Positions 16,687 through 24,845 of a stretch of DNA of 60,665 nt are shown piece by piece. Position numbers and translations under genes: made by a program. This stretch comes from UBA4312 sp040266995 (GTDB lineage: Bacteria; Bacillota_I; Bacilli_A; Erysipelotrichales; Erysipelotrichaceae), in NCBI GenBank assembly GCA_040266995.1, contig JAWRHV010000019.1, positions 1 through 60,665 on the forward strand, in the 5' to 3' direction. Position 1 is the stretch's first letter. Each line of letters begins with the position of its first letter. The notes under the pieces were generated by a model. The model ran no database searches and was not told the origin of the DNA. It saw only the letters and a list, made by a program, of their open reading frames with translations.

Positions 16687-17932
16687 ATTTCTTAATGGAT
16701 TTATATAAATTATACATTCGTGGATTGATCGGTAATACAAATTCTCCGACCAGCTCTTCTACGACCCCATTGAATCCACGCTTGAAATCATACACTCCAT
16801 AGTCAACGGCTTCCTTATCAAAGTTACCGCTGATTCCATAAAAGTTATATTTTGGAATATGGTGTTCTAACCCATAACGGATCATATACCATTGCAGCGC
16901 ATACGGTGCATTGTATTTACGGAACGTATCATCCGTCGCACTGTACAGATAGGTGATCTCGTTGTCATTGATCACAAAATAGGTACTGGCCATATAGATA
17001 ACAGATCCATATTTTTCTTCCAGTTCATCGGCTTCCTTTTGTTTCTTTTCATTCAGCTGGTAAGCCTCCATCAATACCTTTTTCTTTTTAAGGAACTTCT
17101 TGCTGTTGGCTACCTCTTCGAGCTTCTTCTCAACTTCCGCCATTTCTTTATCCAGCTGTTCTTTTTCCAACTGGTTCTTTTGACGGAAATCATGGACATC
17201 CAGATAAGCGACCAGAAGTTTTCCCATATCTCCGTAGATTTCCATCTGCGAGCGATAGAATTCATGTTCTCTTTCCGCAAAACCACGTCGCTTGGCCGTT
17301 TCATCCATCATACGATAGAAGATGTCCATCTCATCCAGAGACATTTCCCGGACTTCAATGCCCTGCTTCAATGTCTTATTAATGGACCACCGCGTCTGCT
17401 GATGACATTGCTTCAATATCGTCTTTTCATCTTTTCCATCCAGATACAAAGAGAACATCCAGCGGACCTGGCTGACATCGTTATAGCCGATGGTAAAGCC
17501 CTGGTGTTCAAAACCGGCCTGGATCATATGATCCACGACATAGGAATGATCGAAGCCCCCTTCGACAAGATTACCGTCAATATCTCTTTCCTTATACATC
17601 ACATTCGGATCACATACAAGATACAAGCCCTTTTGTTTCTTACAGTGCTTCTTCAAGTTCTCCGCAAAAAAATCCAGAACCTGCTGGTCTTCGTAATCCA
17701 TCAAAAAACCTCTCTGGGCATAGAAATATCGATAGATCTTCATAACCGGGATCGAAGTCAGCGGTGTAGCACAAACAAGCTGTCCGTCTTTTTTTACACC
17801 GACATATTCCACAGCCCACCCGTTATGAAGCTTGACCTCCATCGCTTTGACTGTATTCATAAAGTTACGATACGGGTGCACCTTTTGAAATGCATCGTAT
17901 TCCTGCTGGCTCAATTGACAAAATTCCAACAT
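16685..17932 (-). CDS. FemX/FemA-type peptidoglycan bridge aminoacyltransferase
   Basis: Cytoplasmic enzyme that adds amino acids from aminoacyl-tRNA to the lipid-linked peptidoglycan precursor to build the interpeptide bridge. 415 residues from ATG 17932, which follows AGGAGG at 5 bases. Two GNAT-like lobes are separated by the coiled-coil arm typical of this family (roughly 235-300, rich in K and E), and the conserved YAQRGFLMDY and YNFYGISGNF segments are present. Amino acid specificity cannot be read. An in-frame upstream ATG at 17956 lies 8 bases after TATAAT, so a leaderless longer form is possible. Confidence 0.92.
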   Translation of the reverse strand: MLEFCQLSQQEYDAFQKVHPYRNFMNTVKAMEVKLHNGWAVEYVGVKKDGQLVCATPLTSIPVMKIYRYFYAQRGFLMDYEDQQVLDFFAENLKKHCKKQKGLYLVCDPNVMYKERDIDGNLVEGGFDHSYVVDHMIQAGFEHQGFTIGYNDVSQVRWMFSLYLDGKDEKTILKQCHQQTRWSINKTLKQGIEVREMSLDEMDIFYRMMDETAKRRGFAEREHEFYRSQMEIYGDMGKLLVAYLDVHDFRQKNQLEKEQLDKEMAEVEKKLEEVANSKKFLKKKKVLMEAYQLNEKKQKEADELEEKYGSVIYMASTYFVINDNEITYLYSATDDTFRKYNAPYALQWYMIRYGLEHHIPKYNFYGISGNFDKEAVDYGVYDFKRGFNGVVEELVGEFVLPINPRMYNLYKSIKK

Positions 17933-17964
17933 AACTTCCTCCTGACATTTATTCATACTTTGTT

Positions 17965-17993
17965 ATTATATCCAATTGATGGACGAATGCCAA
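17965..17993 (-). promoter_or_regulatory. Promoter of the FemX gene
   Basis: -35 TTGGCA, 17-base spacer, -10 TATAAT. The -10 box ends 8 bases before an in-frame ATG (17956) and 32 bases before the start with the ribosome site (17932). Confidence 0.65.
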
Positions 17994-18005
17994 CAAGAAT
18001 TATGC

Positions 18006-18884
18006 TTACATAGATGGATTATTGCGAATATGAATGAAACAAAGAAGCTTTTGCGAACACGTGACATCGTGTACCTGGGTATCCTCATGGTTCCATCCTC
18101 CATGGACCGCCATATGATCCCCAATGTAGACAGCAACATGTCCATCGTAAATAATGAGATCGCCTGGAACCGGTGTATCCGTCTTCTCACCCAGCTGCAT
18201 ATAATCCTGCGGTGCTCCATGAAAATCAATGCCCACAGCTTTCAAACTGTTGGTTACCAGCATCGTACAGTCCTGCTTAATGCCCAGTTGTTCCAGCGCA
18301 GCCAACGCAATCTGGTTATAGAAATCATCCGCTTCCACATAGACGGTCAGCTCTGTCTGCACTTTTTGACCATCTTCGCTGCTTGCCTGCACCACGATGG
18401 AATAGATGCCCGGCTGCTGGTCCACCTGCCCTTTACAAACGATCTTTGCGTGCGGATCGTTTACACTCACATATTGTGTCCAGTCCGGCTTTTGTCCTAC
18501 GGTAATATGGATCACATCCTGCTTGGCATAGATTGAAAGCAGCTTCTTCTTTACATCTACAAGGATATGATCTTCCAGGACAATATCCTTTTCCTTTTTG
18601 TCAAAGCGCTGAATGGTCAGTTCCTGCATCCCAAGCTGATGGATCTTTAATCCCTTTACCCGATACACATACCCTTTCGATTCATATATCATGATCCCCT
18701 TTTTGGTACAACGATACGAAATAGTTCCTTTGGTATCTTCATATATATCTTCAAATACCGGGATCATCCCTTCCTGTTTGGATCGTTCCAGAAGATAATC
18801 GACAGGTTGTTTTGCCTGGATAACGGTCATCCTGCCAGCCAAAACGAGGATGCACAGTATCCATACTAAAAACTTTCTTTTCAT
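18006..18884 (-). CDS. Secreted NlpC/P60-like protein
   Basis: 292 residues with a signal peptide (about 1-24). The middle is a poorly conserved beta-rich region; the C-terminal 100 residues form an NlpC/P60-like fold with Cys206 (QDCTMLV), His249 (DGHVAVYIG) and His261 (AVHGGW), in the order expected for a papain-like peptidoglycan endopeptidase or amidase. The segment VPGDLIIYDGHVAVYIGD is the family core. It is downstream of the DUF6765 cluster but separated from it by a terminator, and upstream of FemX. A role in cell wall processing is likely; the exact bond cleaved is unknown. Confidence 0.78.
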   Translation of the reverse strand: MKRKFLVWILCILVLAGRMTVIQAKQPVDYLLERSKQEGMIPVFEDIYEDTKGTISYRCTKKGIMIYESKGYVYRVKGLKIHQLGMQELTIQRFDKKEKDIVLEDHILVDVKKKLLSIYAKQDVIHITVGQKPDWTQYVSVNDPHAKIVCKGQVDQQPGIYSIVVQASSEDGQKVQTELTVYVEADDFYNQIALAALEQLGIKQDCTMLVTNSLKAVGIDFHGAPQDYMQLGEKTDTPVPGDLIIYDGHVAVYIGDHMAVHGGWNHEDTQVHDVTCSQKLLCFIHIRNNPSM

Positions 18885-18938
18885 CCTTCCTCCTTGGTGT
18901 CTGCCTTATTAGCTTAAACGCCAAAGAAGAGTGAGCAC

Positions 18939-18962
18939 CAAAAAAAGAGGCAGTGCCTCTTT
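18939..18962 (-). terminator. Terminator after the small lipoprotein
   Basis: On minus, AAAGAGGC-ACT-GCCTCTTT followed by T-run. The stem overlaps the lipoprotein stop codon. Confidence 0.85.
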
Positions 18963-19110
18963 ATTCCTGATCCTTTATCTCCACACTTTGTGCATTCATC
19001 TCATCCGGCGGTCCATAGAGAGCGACCGGCTGGTTCTGACAAGCCGTAAATGTGACCGCTGCAGCGGCCGCTAACGCTGTAAAGGTGATGATCTTCTCTG
19101 TTTTTTTCAT
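18961..19110 (-). CDS. Small lipoprotein, 49 residues
   Basis: MKKTEKIITF at the N-terminus, an alanine-rich hydrophobic segment, and a lipobox VTFTACQN with the lipidated Cys at about residue 24. The mature part is only about 25 residues, acidic and proline-containing, with no known domain. AGGAG sits 5 bases before this ATG, which excludes longer starts. It is the last gene of the four-gene DUF6765 operon, 9 bases after the membrane protein. Function unknown. Confidence 0.72.
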   Translation of the reverse strand: MKKTEKIITFTALAAAAAVTFTACQNQPVALYGPPDEMNAQSVEIKDQE

Positions 19111-19118
19111 AGATTCTC

Positions 19119-19655
19119 CTAAGGTTTGATGTAGACAATGGAAGTATCCCGCACGGCTATTACCATCCTTGAAATGGCTGTATATGCCAGACCGATGGTA
19201 TAGACGATCGAAAGGATCTTTCCGGAATGAAAAAATAACACGCAAAGGATGGTGATCCATATTTTGAAGGCCCCGGTAAACATCTGATACTTCCAGTGCT
19301 TGGATCCGGATTGGATCACTTCCCGCACCCGCAGCAGATCGATCAATCCATTGGCCAGCATTCCCGCCAAAAGATACAACATCACATATTCTTTTGGCAG
19401 ACTATCTAAATTTAACGCAAACAAGGCGGCATCCAAAAACAAGATCCCCTTATATAATACCACGACTCCTCCAACTGTATACCGGGCCATCGTGAAATAA
19501 TAAAACAGATCCTGCATCCCGCGTATCATCATGGAGGATACCATCAGCAGCAGGATAAGCCCATACCCGATTTCCGGGAATGCATCGATGATGACACATA
19601 CCCCCAGTAACAAAAGACCGGAAATAAAATATATACAACGTTTGACTCGTGTCAT
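19119..19655 (-). CDS. HdeD/DUF308-like membrane protein
   Basis: 178 residues, mostly hydrophobic, with about six membrane segments in three hairpin pairs. The layout and the glycines at segment starts resemble the DUF308/HdeD family; I hold that assignment loosely. It overlaps the DUF6765 gene by 4 bases (ATGA) and its stop merges with the ribosome site of the next gene, the small lipoprotein. No catalytic motif is visible. Confidence 0.65.
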   Translation of the reverse strand: MTRVKRCIYFISGLLLLGVCVIIDAFPEIGYGLILLLMVSSMMIRGMQDLFYYFTMARYTVGGVVVLYKGILFLDAALFALNLDSLPKEYVMLYLLAGMLANGLIDLLRVREVIQSGSKHWKYQMFTGAFKIWITILCVLFFHSGKILSIVYTIGLAYTAISRMVIAVRDTSIVYIKP

Positions 19656-20806
19656 ACTTCGCGACTCTCCTTTGCTTTGACCAGACGTTTGAACTCCTTC
19701 ATTCCTTTAAAGCCCACCTCTTCATAATCGATAGAGATCCCGGCCAGAAGATTACCGGATTCAAAGATCTTTCTGGTCACCATGCTCTTTTGTTCCATGG
19801 CCGCTAAAAAGAAACGACCAAGGACAGTTTTATATCTCGCCGGAGCTTCCATATATTCTTGTGCATACCGGTTAATATCAAAATCATCGATCAAACAGCC
19901 GCTTAATCTTTGTCCCAGCGCTTTCCAGTCTTCACATGCATGAAGCTGCCGTTTTTTCAGGATCGCAAAGATTTCTTCTTTGTAGGGTTCCACAGCCTGG
20001 TAATCATACGTATCCACTTCAAAAGTCAGATGTTCATCCCTTAATGTCTTCAAGGCATACACCATCTGACAGAAGGCGTGATAATAATCATCGGGATTGT
20101 CTTTGATGATTTCTTTATAATTGCCCCAGGCAGGAAGGAATTTATAACGCATAAAGCTGTAATCCGGTAAATGACCGGCCCGACCATGCCCTAGGTTCAT
20201 CATGGAATTCTCGTTGTTCTGATAGAGACTGGCCAAAAAATGATTCGTTTCCACATCGTCTTCCGTCCTAGGATTATGACTGAACTGGATCGGTCGTTCC
20301 TGCTCTTTTCCCTCTGTGTTTGTCAGTTCGACAAAATGCGTCGCATTATTGATCACAAAGCTTGGGGTACCGGCAAAATATCGATGTGCCCATGTATCGG
20401 CAAGCACATGCATAGCCAGGCCACATGCTTCCAATCCACGGTTTTTTGCCAGTTGAACCGTATCGGCCACCAGTTTTCCGTTCGGATTGCAGATCATCCG
20501 GTACTTTTGCATATAGCGATGACCGCGCTTAGGAAGCTGCGCATACAGATCAAAAGGAAGAAAATGAAAACTGGCCCAGATTCGGGTAATATCCTGCAGA
20601 CCCGTTACATCCGTACGGGCATCGGCCATCTCCATGCTCAGCTGTGTCGTTGCCGCCATGGATGGTCCTTTTACAGATTTTATAAAGGTGCGGGAACAAC
20701 AGTCCACAAACTGTGCGGCATAGGCAATGCTCTGGCTTTCCTGATGAGAGTATCCCGCCAAAAAGGCAGCGCAATACGTCCCATAGTAATGAAAATCCAT
20801 CTGCAT
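19652..20806 (-). CDS. DUF6765 family protein
   Basis: 384 residues, no signal peptide, helical. The N-terminus MQMDFHYYGTYCAAFLAGYSHQES and AYAAQFVD match DUF6765. Possible metal ligands are Asp4/His6, His21, Asp35, His81 and the motif HVLADTWAH (His133, Asp137, His141), an HxxxDxxxH pattern also used in zinc phospholipase C/P1-nuclease folds. A hydrolase role is inference. It is coupled to membrane proteins on both sides (3-base gap upstream, 4-base overlap downstream). Confidence 0.72.
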   Translation of the reverse strand: MQMDFHYYGTYCAAFLAGYSHQESQSIAYAAQFVDCCSRTFIKSVKGPSMAATTQLSMEMADARTDVTGLQDITRIWASFHFLPFDLYAQLPKRGHRYMQKYRMICNPNGKLVADTVQLAKNRGLEACGLAMHVLADTWAHRYFAGTPSFVINNATHFVELTNTEGKEQERPIQFSHNPRTEDDVETNHFLASLYQNNENSMMNLGHGRAGHLPDYSFMRYKFLPAWGNYKEIIKDNPDDYYHAFCQMVYALKTLRDEHLTFEVDTYDYQAVEPYKEEIFAILKKRQLHACEDWKALGQRLSGCLIDDFDINRYAQEYMEAPARYKTVLGRFFLAAMEQKSMVTRKIFESGNLLAGISIDYEEVGFKGMKEFKRLVKAKESREV

Positions 20807-20809
20807 TCT

Positions 20810-21277
20810 TTACACCTCCTCTTTTTCCTTCAACAGTTTTCTCAAGCTCCAGGAGGAGTATACTATCACAACCATACAAATGTTGCAAGTGACATCCAGA
20901 AATATGGTAATACAATCATTCAAGGTTCGATCCAGATAAACCATATACCCGTTCATCACCGCTATCACAAGAAGATAGAGAAACGTGATGATCACATAGA
21001 TTCTTCTTTTTTTTCGGCCACGCCCCTCCTGTATGGCAGAGATCCCGATATATAAACGGAATAACATCGCAATACCAAACAGGAAAAAGAAAACAATACC
21101 AAAGATGATATACATAACCTCGATGGGTAACCCTTGTACACTTTCGACTAAGTCATAAGAGCTTTCGTTCAAAAAAAGAATCATACAAGCTTTGACGATT
21201 CCCCATACACCAAACAATATGGTCGCTGCCCCACTATAGATTAAATTGTGTTGATATTGGCGTATCTTTGCGTCCAT
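20810..21277 (-). CDS. Four-pass membrane protein of unknown function
   Basis: 155 residues with four predicted membrane segments (about 14-34, 52-76, 92-110, 122-143) and basic loops (GRGRKKRR; RKLLKEKEE at the end). I do not recognise a family. GGAGG precedes the ATG. First gene of the four-gene unit that continues with DUF6765, the HdeD-like protein and the small lipoprotein, transcribed just downstream of tRNA-Leu. Confidence 0.65.
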   Translation of the reverse strand: MDAKIRQYQHNLIYSGAATILFGVWGIVKACMILFLNESSYDLVESVQGLPIEVMYIIFGIVFFFLFGIAMLFRLYIGISAIQEGRGRKKRRIYVIITFLYLLVIAVMNGYMVYLDRTLNDCITIFLDVTCNICMVVIVYSSWSLRKLLKEKEEV

Positions 21278-21348
21278 TGTGAATCCTCCGCTGGCTCTAG
21301 TTAAACTTTACTCGCATTTGGTTCATTATTCCAGTCATATCCCCCATT

Positions 21349-21378
21349 AAAAAACTGTAAAGACTATCATCCTTACAG
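21349..21378 (-). terminator. Terminator of tRNA-Leu
   Basis: On minus, CTGTAAGG...CTTTACAG stem followed by TTTTTT. Confidence 0.7.
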
Positions 21379-21390
21379 CTTATGTTTTAA

Positions 21391-21476
21391 TGGTGAGGCC
21401 GATGCGATTTGAACGCACACGAGCATACGCTCACAACCCCCTCAAAGTTGCGTGTCTACCATTCCACCACGGCCCC
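21391..21476 (-). tRNA. tRNA-Leu(GAG)
   Basis: 86 bases including an encoded CCA. Acceptor arms GGGGCCG and CGGCCTC pair; the anticodon stem CAACT/GGTTG encloses loop TTGAGGG, giving anticodon GAG. The long variable arm TGAGC-GTAT-GCTCG marks a class II tRNA, and the T arm is GTGCG-TTCAAAT-CGCAT. It stands alone with its own promoter and terminator. Confidence 0.95.
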
Positions 21477-21489
21477 GGAATCCTTTACT

Positions 21490-21518
21490 ATTTTAATAGA
21501 AGGTGGTGCCTTTGTCAA
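21490..21518 (-). promoter_or_regulatory. tRNA-Leu promoter
   Basis: -35 TTGACA, 17-base spacer, -10 TAAAAT, 14 bases before the mature tRNA 5' end. Confidence 0.8.
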
Positions 21519-21561
21519 ATACACATTCTGTCAGCACCTTCCCCCTTTTATAGAATCGCAA

Positions 21562-22869
21562 TTATCCATTTTGCCGGATCAACAGACCGACACACTCCAT
21601 CCCTGTCGTCTGACAGAACATATCCACAGGCTGAATCTTTTGACACAGATAACCATTGGCTCGATAAATCTGCAGATCTCTGGCTAACGTCTGCGGATTG
21701 CAGGAGATGTAGATTATTTTTGACGGCTGCATGGTACAGATGTCCTCGATCCCTTGTTTTGTCATCCCTTTTCGAGGTGGATCGACAAAAACAACATCTA
21801 CCTTTTGTCCGGACTCTTTCATTTGACGGGCAAATTCCGTCGCATCCCGACAAGCATAATCACAATTGGTAACACGATTCAGCGCACAGTTTTTTCGTGC
21901 GTTATCAACCGCTTCTTGAACAATCTCCACACCGATGACCTTTTTTACATAGGCACTGGCACAGATTCCGATCGTTCCGGTTCCTGCATACATATCAACG
22001 ATCGTCATCTCCTTGCTCAGGCGGGCAAACTGATACGCCGTCTGATACAATCGTTCCATCTGGATCGGATTGATTTGAAAGAAGGATTTAAAGTGAAGCT
22101 GGAATCGATACCCCATGCACATTTCTGTGATTGAATCAAGACCATACAGAACTTCATATGTATCGCCTAAGATTACATTGTCTTTTCGATCGTTATGATT
22201 ATAGACAAAGCTTGTGATCGATGGAAATTGCTGCACACAAGTATCTACAAGCGGCTCCCAGCGGTTTCGTTTGGAACCGATCAGCACCACCTGGCTTTGT
22301 CCGGTATGAATGGAATGACGGATCAATATATGACGCAGTCCGGAGGCCATCTCCACCGTCAAATGCTTTTTCAATGCACGAAAAAGACGGTTGATCTCCT
22401 CATCCTGGATCGGACAGGCATCGATATCGATCATGTCATTGGAATGGGTCCGATAAAATCCCATGCGGACTGTATTGTCCTTGATCTGTACCGGAAACTG
22501 CGCTTTATTACGATAGTACAATCCCGGTTCCATCCCTAAAGGCGGATACACCGGCACATCCTTGAACAATGTGCACAGATGCCGGTGCTTAAATGAAAGC
22601 TGGGCCGGATAGGACAGGTGCTGCAGCTGGCAGCCTCCGCACAAACGCGCTTTTTCACAGACCGGATGGCATCGATCAGCAGCCGGTGTCACGATCTTTA
22701 GCACCCGGCAATAGGCATATGTCTTCTTTACTTTGGTAATGGCAATCCGGACCGTTTCCCCTTTGAGTGCTTTGGGAACAAAGACGACCATCGAATCGAT
22801 CCGGGCGATGCCATATCCCATATTGGTATCGTCTATACATGTCACTGTATATTGTTCATTCTTTTTCAT
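21562..22869 (-). CDS. rlmD: 23S rRNA (uracil-C5) methyltransferase, RlmD/RlmCD type
   Basis: SAM-dependent methyltransferase of the RumA/TrmA class. 435 residues: N-terminal TRAM domain (about 5-60), an iron-sulphur cysteine cluster C-x5-x2-CGGCQLQH (about 68-82), the SAM site VDMYAGTGTIGI and the catalytic cysteine in YISCNPQTLARD. In Firmicutes the homologue may modify both U747 and U1939. It follows the 102-residue hypothetical gene by 37 bases and is not obviously coupled to it. Confidence 0.92.
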   Translation of the reverse strand: MKKNEQYTVTCIDDTNMGYGIARIDSMVVFVPKALKGETVRIAITKVKKTYAYCRVLKIVTPAADRCHPVCEKARLCGGCQLQHLSYPAQLSFKHRHLCTLFKDVPVYPPLGMEPGLYYRNKAQFPVQIKDNTVRMGFYRTHSNDMIDIDACPIQDEEINRLFRALKKHLTVEMASGLRHILIRHSIHTGQSQVVLIGSKRNRWEPLVDTCVQQFPSITSFVYNHNDRKDNVILGDTYEVLYGLDSITEMCMGYRFQLHFKSFFQINPIQMERLYQTAYQFARLSKEMTIVDMYAGTGTIGICASAYVKKVIGVEIVQEAVDNARKNCALNRVTNCDYACRDATEFARQMKESGQKVDVVFVDPPRKGMTKQGIEDICTMQPSKIIYISCNPQTLARDLQIYRANGYLCQKIQPVDMFCQTTGMECVGLLIRQNG

Positions 22870-22906
22870 CCCGCTATTCTCCGATTAAAAAAGCGATGGA
22901 AACCCA

Positions 22907-23215
22907 TCACTTGGCTAAAGAAGCCAGCCAGTCCTGACAGGACAATCCGTCAATATCGTAAATGCGGATTTCCGGCCACCATTCCTTTAATGACTTGCCT
23001 CGGAAAATGTCCGCTGCCACCAGCTGATCCGGCGTATCAAAGGCGCAGCCATCCGGGAAATCGCAGAAGCCGACCCAAAAAGGTTTTTCCTTTCGTTTGT
23101 TATAGCCAATATAGTGTTCCACATCCACGATTTCAAATGTGAAATAAAAAGACATTTCCTTGATTTTCTTATTGGCATACTGCTTATAGAATACATCATA
23201 TTCAATCGTGTTCAT
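22907..23215 (-). CDS. Hypothetical protein, 102 residues
   Basis: I do not recognise this protein. It is soluble and rich in aromatic residues (FYFTFEIVDVEHYIGY; FWVGFCDFPDG; EWWPEIRIYDIDG), which suggests a compact beta-rich ligand or metal-binding fold. Its start overlaps the end of the DUF3841 gene by 14 bases, so it is translationally coupled and the fourth gene of the azlC operon. Function unknown. Confidence 0.65.
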   Translation of the reverse strand: MNTIEYDVFYKQYANKKIKEMSFYFTFEIVDVEHYIGYNKRKEKPFWVGFCDFPDGCAFDTPDQLVAADIFRGKSLKEWWPEIRIYDIDGLSCQDWLASLAK

Positions 23216-23798
23216 CCGAAACCTTCCTCTCTAAAATCACCTTATCTATTATATACTCTTTTTTCAATTCCCAAAAGGTCGCCTGTACATATTTTCCACG
23301 ATGATATTCCGGTGTACAGACCTTGTCAATTGCGAATACCAGATCCCAGGAAGCTTCGAGCGTTTCCGTCCATTTCTTTTCATCCAGGCTATCTAAATAG
23401 TTTTCCAAACCCCTTTGTTTCTGATCCGACATAGGTTGAGTCAAAAACCAACCGTTCAATACGTACTGCCAAGCATCAAAATCCGTCAAGACCAATTCCT
23501 TTTCGGGGATGTCCAATGTAAATGCCACCTTGTCCTCGGTTCGTTCTAAGAAAGCGGCACTGTCCGGCGGTGGAGCTTTTCTTTCAAAATCCCACCTATG
23601 CCAGGCCCAGATTGGATAGATAACCCCCTCTGGTCTTTTTCCGATTTTATCTTCCATCTTTTTCATCAGCCATTGATAAGGCTGTTTCAAGGAATCCGGT
23701 TTTGTCAGATTAAAGGACCGGGATGGATCACATCGCACAGTACCATATTGTTCCAGATCCTTCAAAACACTTTTAGGCTGTACGCTCCATACGATCAT
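23202..23798 (-). CDS. DUF3841 family protein
   Basis: 198 residues, cytoplasmic, tryptophan-rich. It begins MIVWSVQPKSVL and contains PYQWLMKKMEDKIG and YPIWAWHRW, which fit DUF3841, an uncharacterised family. Overlaps azlD by 4 bases (ATGA) and the 102-residue gene by 14 bases. Why it is coupled to an amino-acid exporter is unknown. Confidence 0.75.
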   Translation of the reverse strand: MIVWSVQPKSVLKDLEQYGTVRCDPSRSFNLTKPDSLKQPYQWLMKKMEDKIGKRPEGVIYPIWAWHRWDFERKAPPPDSAAFLERTEDKVAFTLDIPEKELVLTDFDAWQYVLNGWFLTQPMSDQKQRGLENYLDSLDEKKWTETLEASWDLVFAIDKVCTPEYHRGKYVQATFWELKKEYIIDKVILERKVSDEHD

Positions 23799-24118
23799 AG
23801 AAATACTCCCTGCACCAAAACCATATACATTAGGGTTCCCAATACGATCGATGCGATAACATTTCTTTTATAAAGATAAGAGAGCACTACGATGACGACC
23901 GCAATAAATTCCGGGATCCCATGTGACGGGGCCCATGGAGACACATCCTTTAAACAATAGACCACCAGCATTCCCATGACAGCCATCGGTAATCGATCGG
24001 AGATCTGTTGCAGAAAGACAGGGACCTTTTTCCCCGGCGGAAAAAGAAGAAAGGGTAAGAAGCGAGTCATGGCGGTAACGACTGCCACAACAAGGACGAT
24101 ACTTACAGAGTGGTTCAT
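23795..24118 (-). CDS. azlD: AzlD-type branched-chain amino acid exporter subunit
   Basis: 107 residues with about four membrane segments, starting MNHSVSIVLVVAVVTAMTRF and containing the conserved MTRFLPFLLFP stretch. It is the small partner of AzlC in exporters for branched-chain amino acids or analogues. The start at 24118 overlaps the azlC stop as ATGA; a longer upstream frame is inside azlC and is not used. Confidence 0.9.
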   Translation of the reverse strand: MNHSVSIVLVVAVVTAMTRFLPFLLFPPGKKVPVFLQQISDRLPMAVMGMLVVYCLKDVSPWAPSHGIPEFIAVVIVVLSYLYKRNVIASIVLGTLMYMVLVQGVFL

Positions 24119-24798
24119 AGCCTGTTGTCTCCTTTCCGTTCCACCAGGATCAACAGCCCTACAATACTGATCATCGCCGGGATCAAAAAACGGGATGGCC
24201 CGAAGAGACATAAGGAAAGGATGGAACAACCGATGCCGATCACGCCAGGTAGACAAGAATCCGCTTTCAGTATCTGATCAACAAAGATCGTAATAAACAA
24301 TGCCGTCATGGAAAAATCGATACCGGTGGTATCAAACGGAATAAAAGCACCCAAAAAGGCGCCTAACACACTCCCTGTCAGCCAGTAACACTGATCAAAG
24401 AATGTCAGAAAAAAATAATAGCGTTTTTCGTCTACATCCTCTGGTGCGCCGTTACATACAAGCGCATACGTTTCATCGGTCAACCCAAAGATCAGATACG
24501 GCTTAAAAGGGTGGGTATCCCGATATCGTTCGAGCATGGATAGACTATAGATCAAATGACGGGCATTGACCAATAAGGTCATCAACGCAGCCGAGACAAG
24601 GGAAGCACCGGCATCCAGCAGCGAAATGGTCACAAATTCCATCGATCCGGCATAAATGGTTAAACTCATCATAAAAGCCCATACAATGGAAAATCCTTTT
24701 TCCTTCAACAGGATCCCAAACGCAATCCCCAATACAATATAGCCTGCCATCACAGGCAAAGACGTTAAAAACGCCTTTTGGATCGTTTTCTTCATCAT
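24115..24798 (-). CDS. azlC: AzlC-type branched-chain amino acid exporter subunit
   Basis: 227 residues with about six to seven membrane segments; sequences SLPVMAGYIVLGIAFGILL and NARHLIYSLSMLERY are the AzlC hallmark. Works with AzlD in the cytoplasmic membrane. No ribosome site precedes the ATG; instead a strong promoter ends 7 bases upstream, so the transcript is probably leaderless. First gene of azlC-azlD-DUF3841-hypothetical. Confidence 0.92.
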   Translation of the reverse strand: MMKKTIQKAFLTSLPVMAGYIVLGIAFGILLKEKGFSIVWAFMMSLTIYAGSMEFVTISLLDAGASLVSAALMTLLVNARHLIYSLSMLERYRDTHPFKPYLIFGLTDETYALVCNGAPEDVDEKRYYFFLTFFDQCYWLTGSVLGAFLGAFIPFDTTGIDFSMTALFITIFVDQILKADSCLPGVIGIGCSILSLCLFGPSRFLIPAMISIVGLLILVERKGDNRL

Positions 24799-24805
24799 AT
24801 GAGCT

Positions 24806-24834
24806 ATTCTATCATTTTTATGAAAGTCTGTCTA
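24806..24834 (-). promoter_or_regulatory. azlC promoter, probably leaderless
   Basis: -35 TAGACA, 17-base spacer, -10 TAGAAT. Only 7 bases separate the -10 box from the ATG, so transcription should start at the start codon. Confidence 0.7.
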
Positions 24835-24845
24835 AAGTAACGTCA

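Noticed and set aside
16892..18013. Long open frame on plus opposite the FemX gene
   Set aside because: It is the antisense shadow of a clearly recognisable minus-strand gene, has no ribosome site and its translation shows no family.
20240..21055. 271-codon plus-strand frame over the DUF6765 and membrane protein genes
   Set aside because: Antisense to well-supported genes; low-complexity His/Arg-rich translation.
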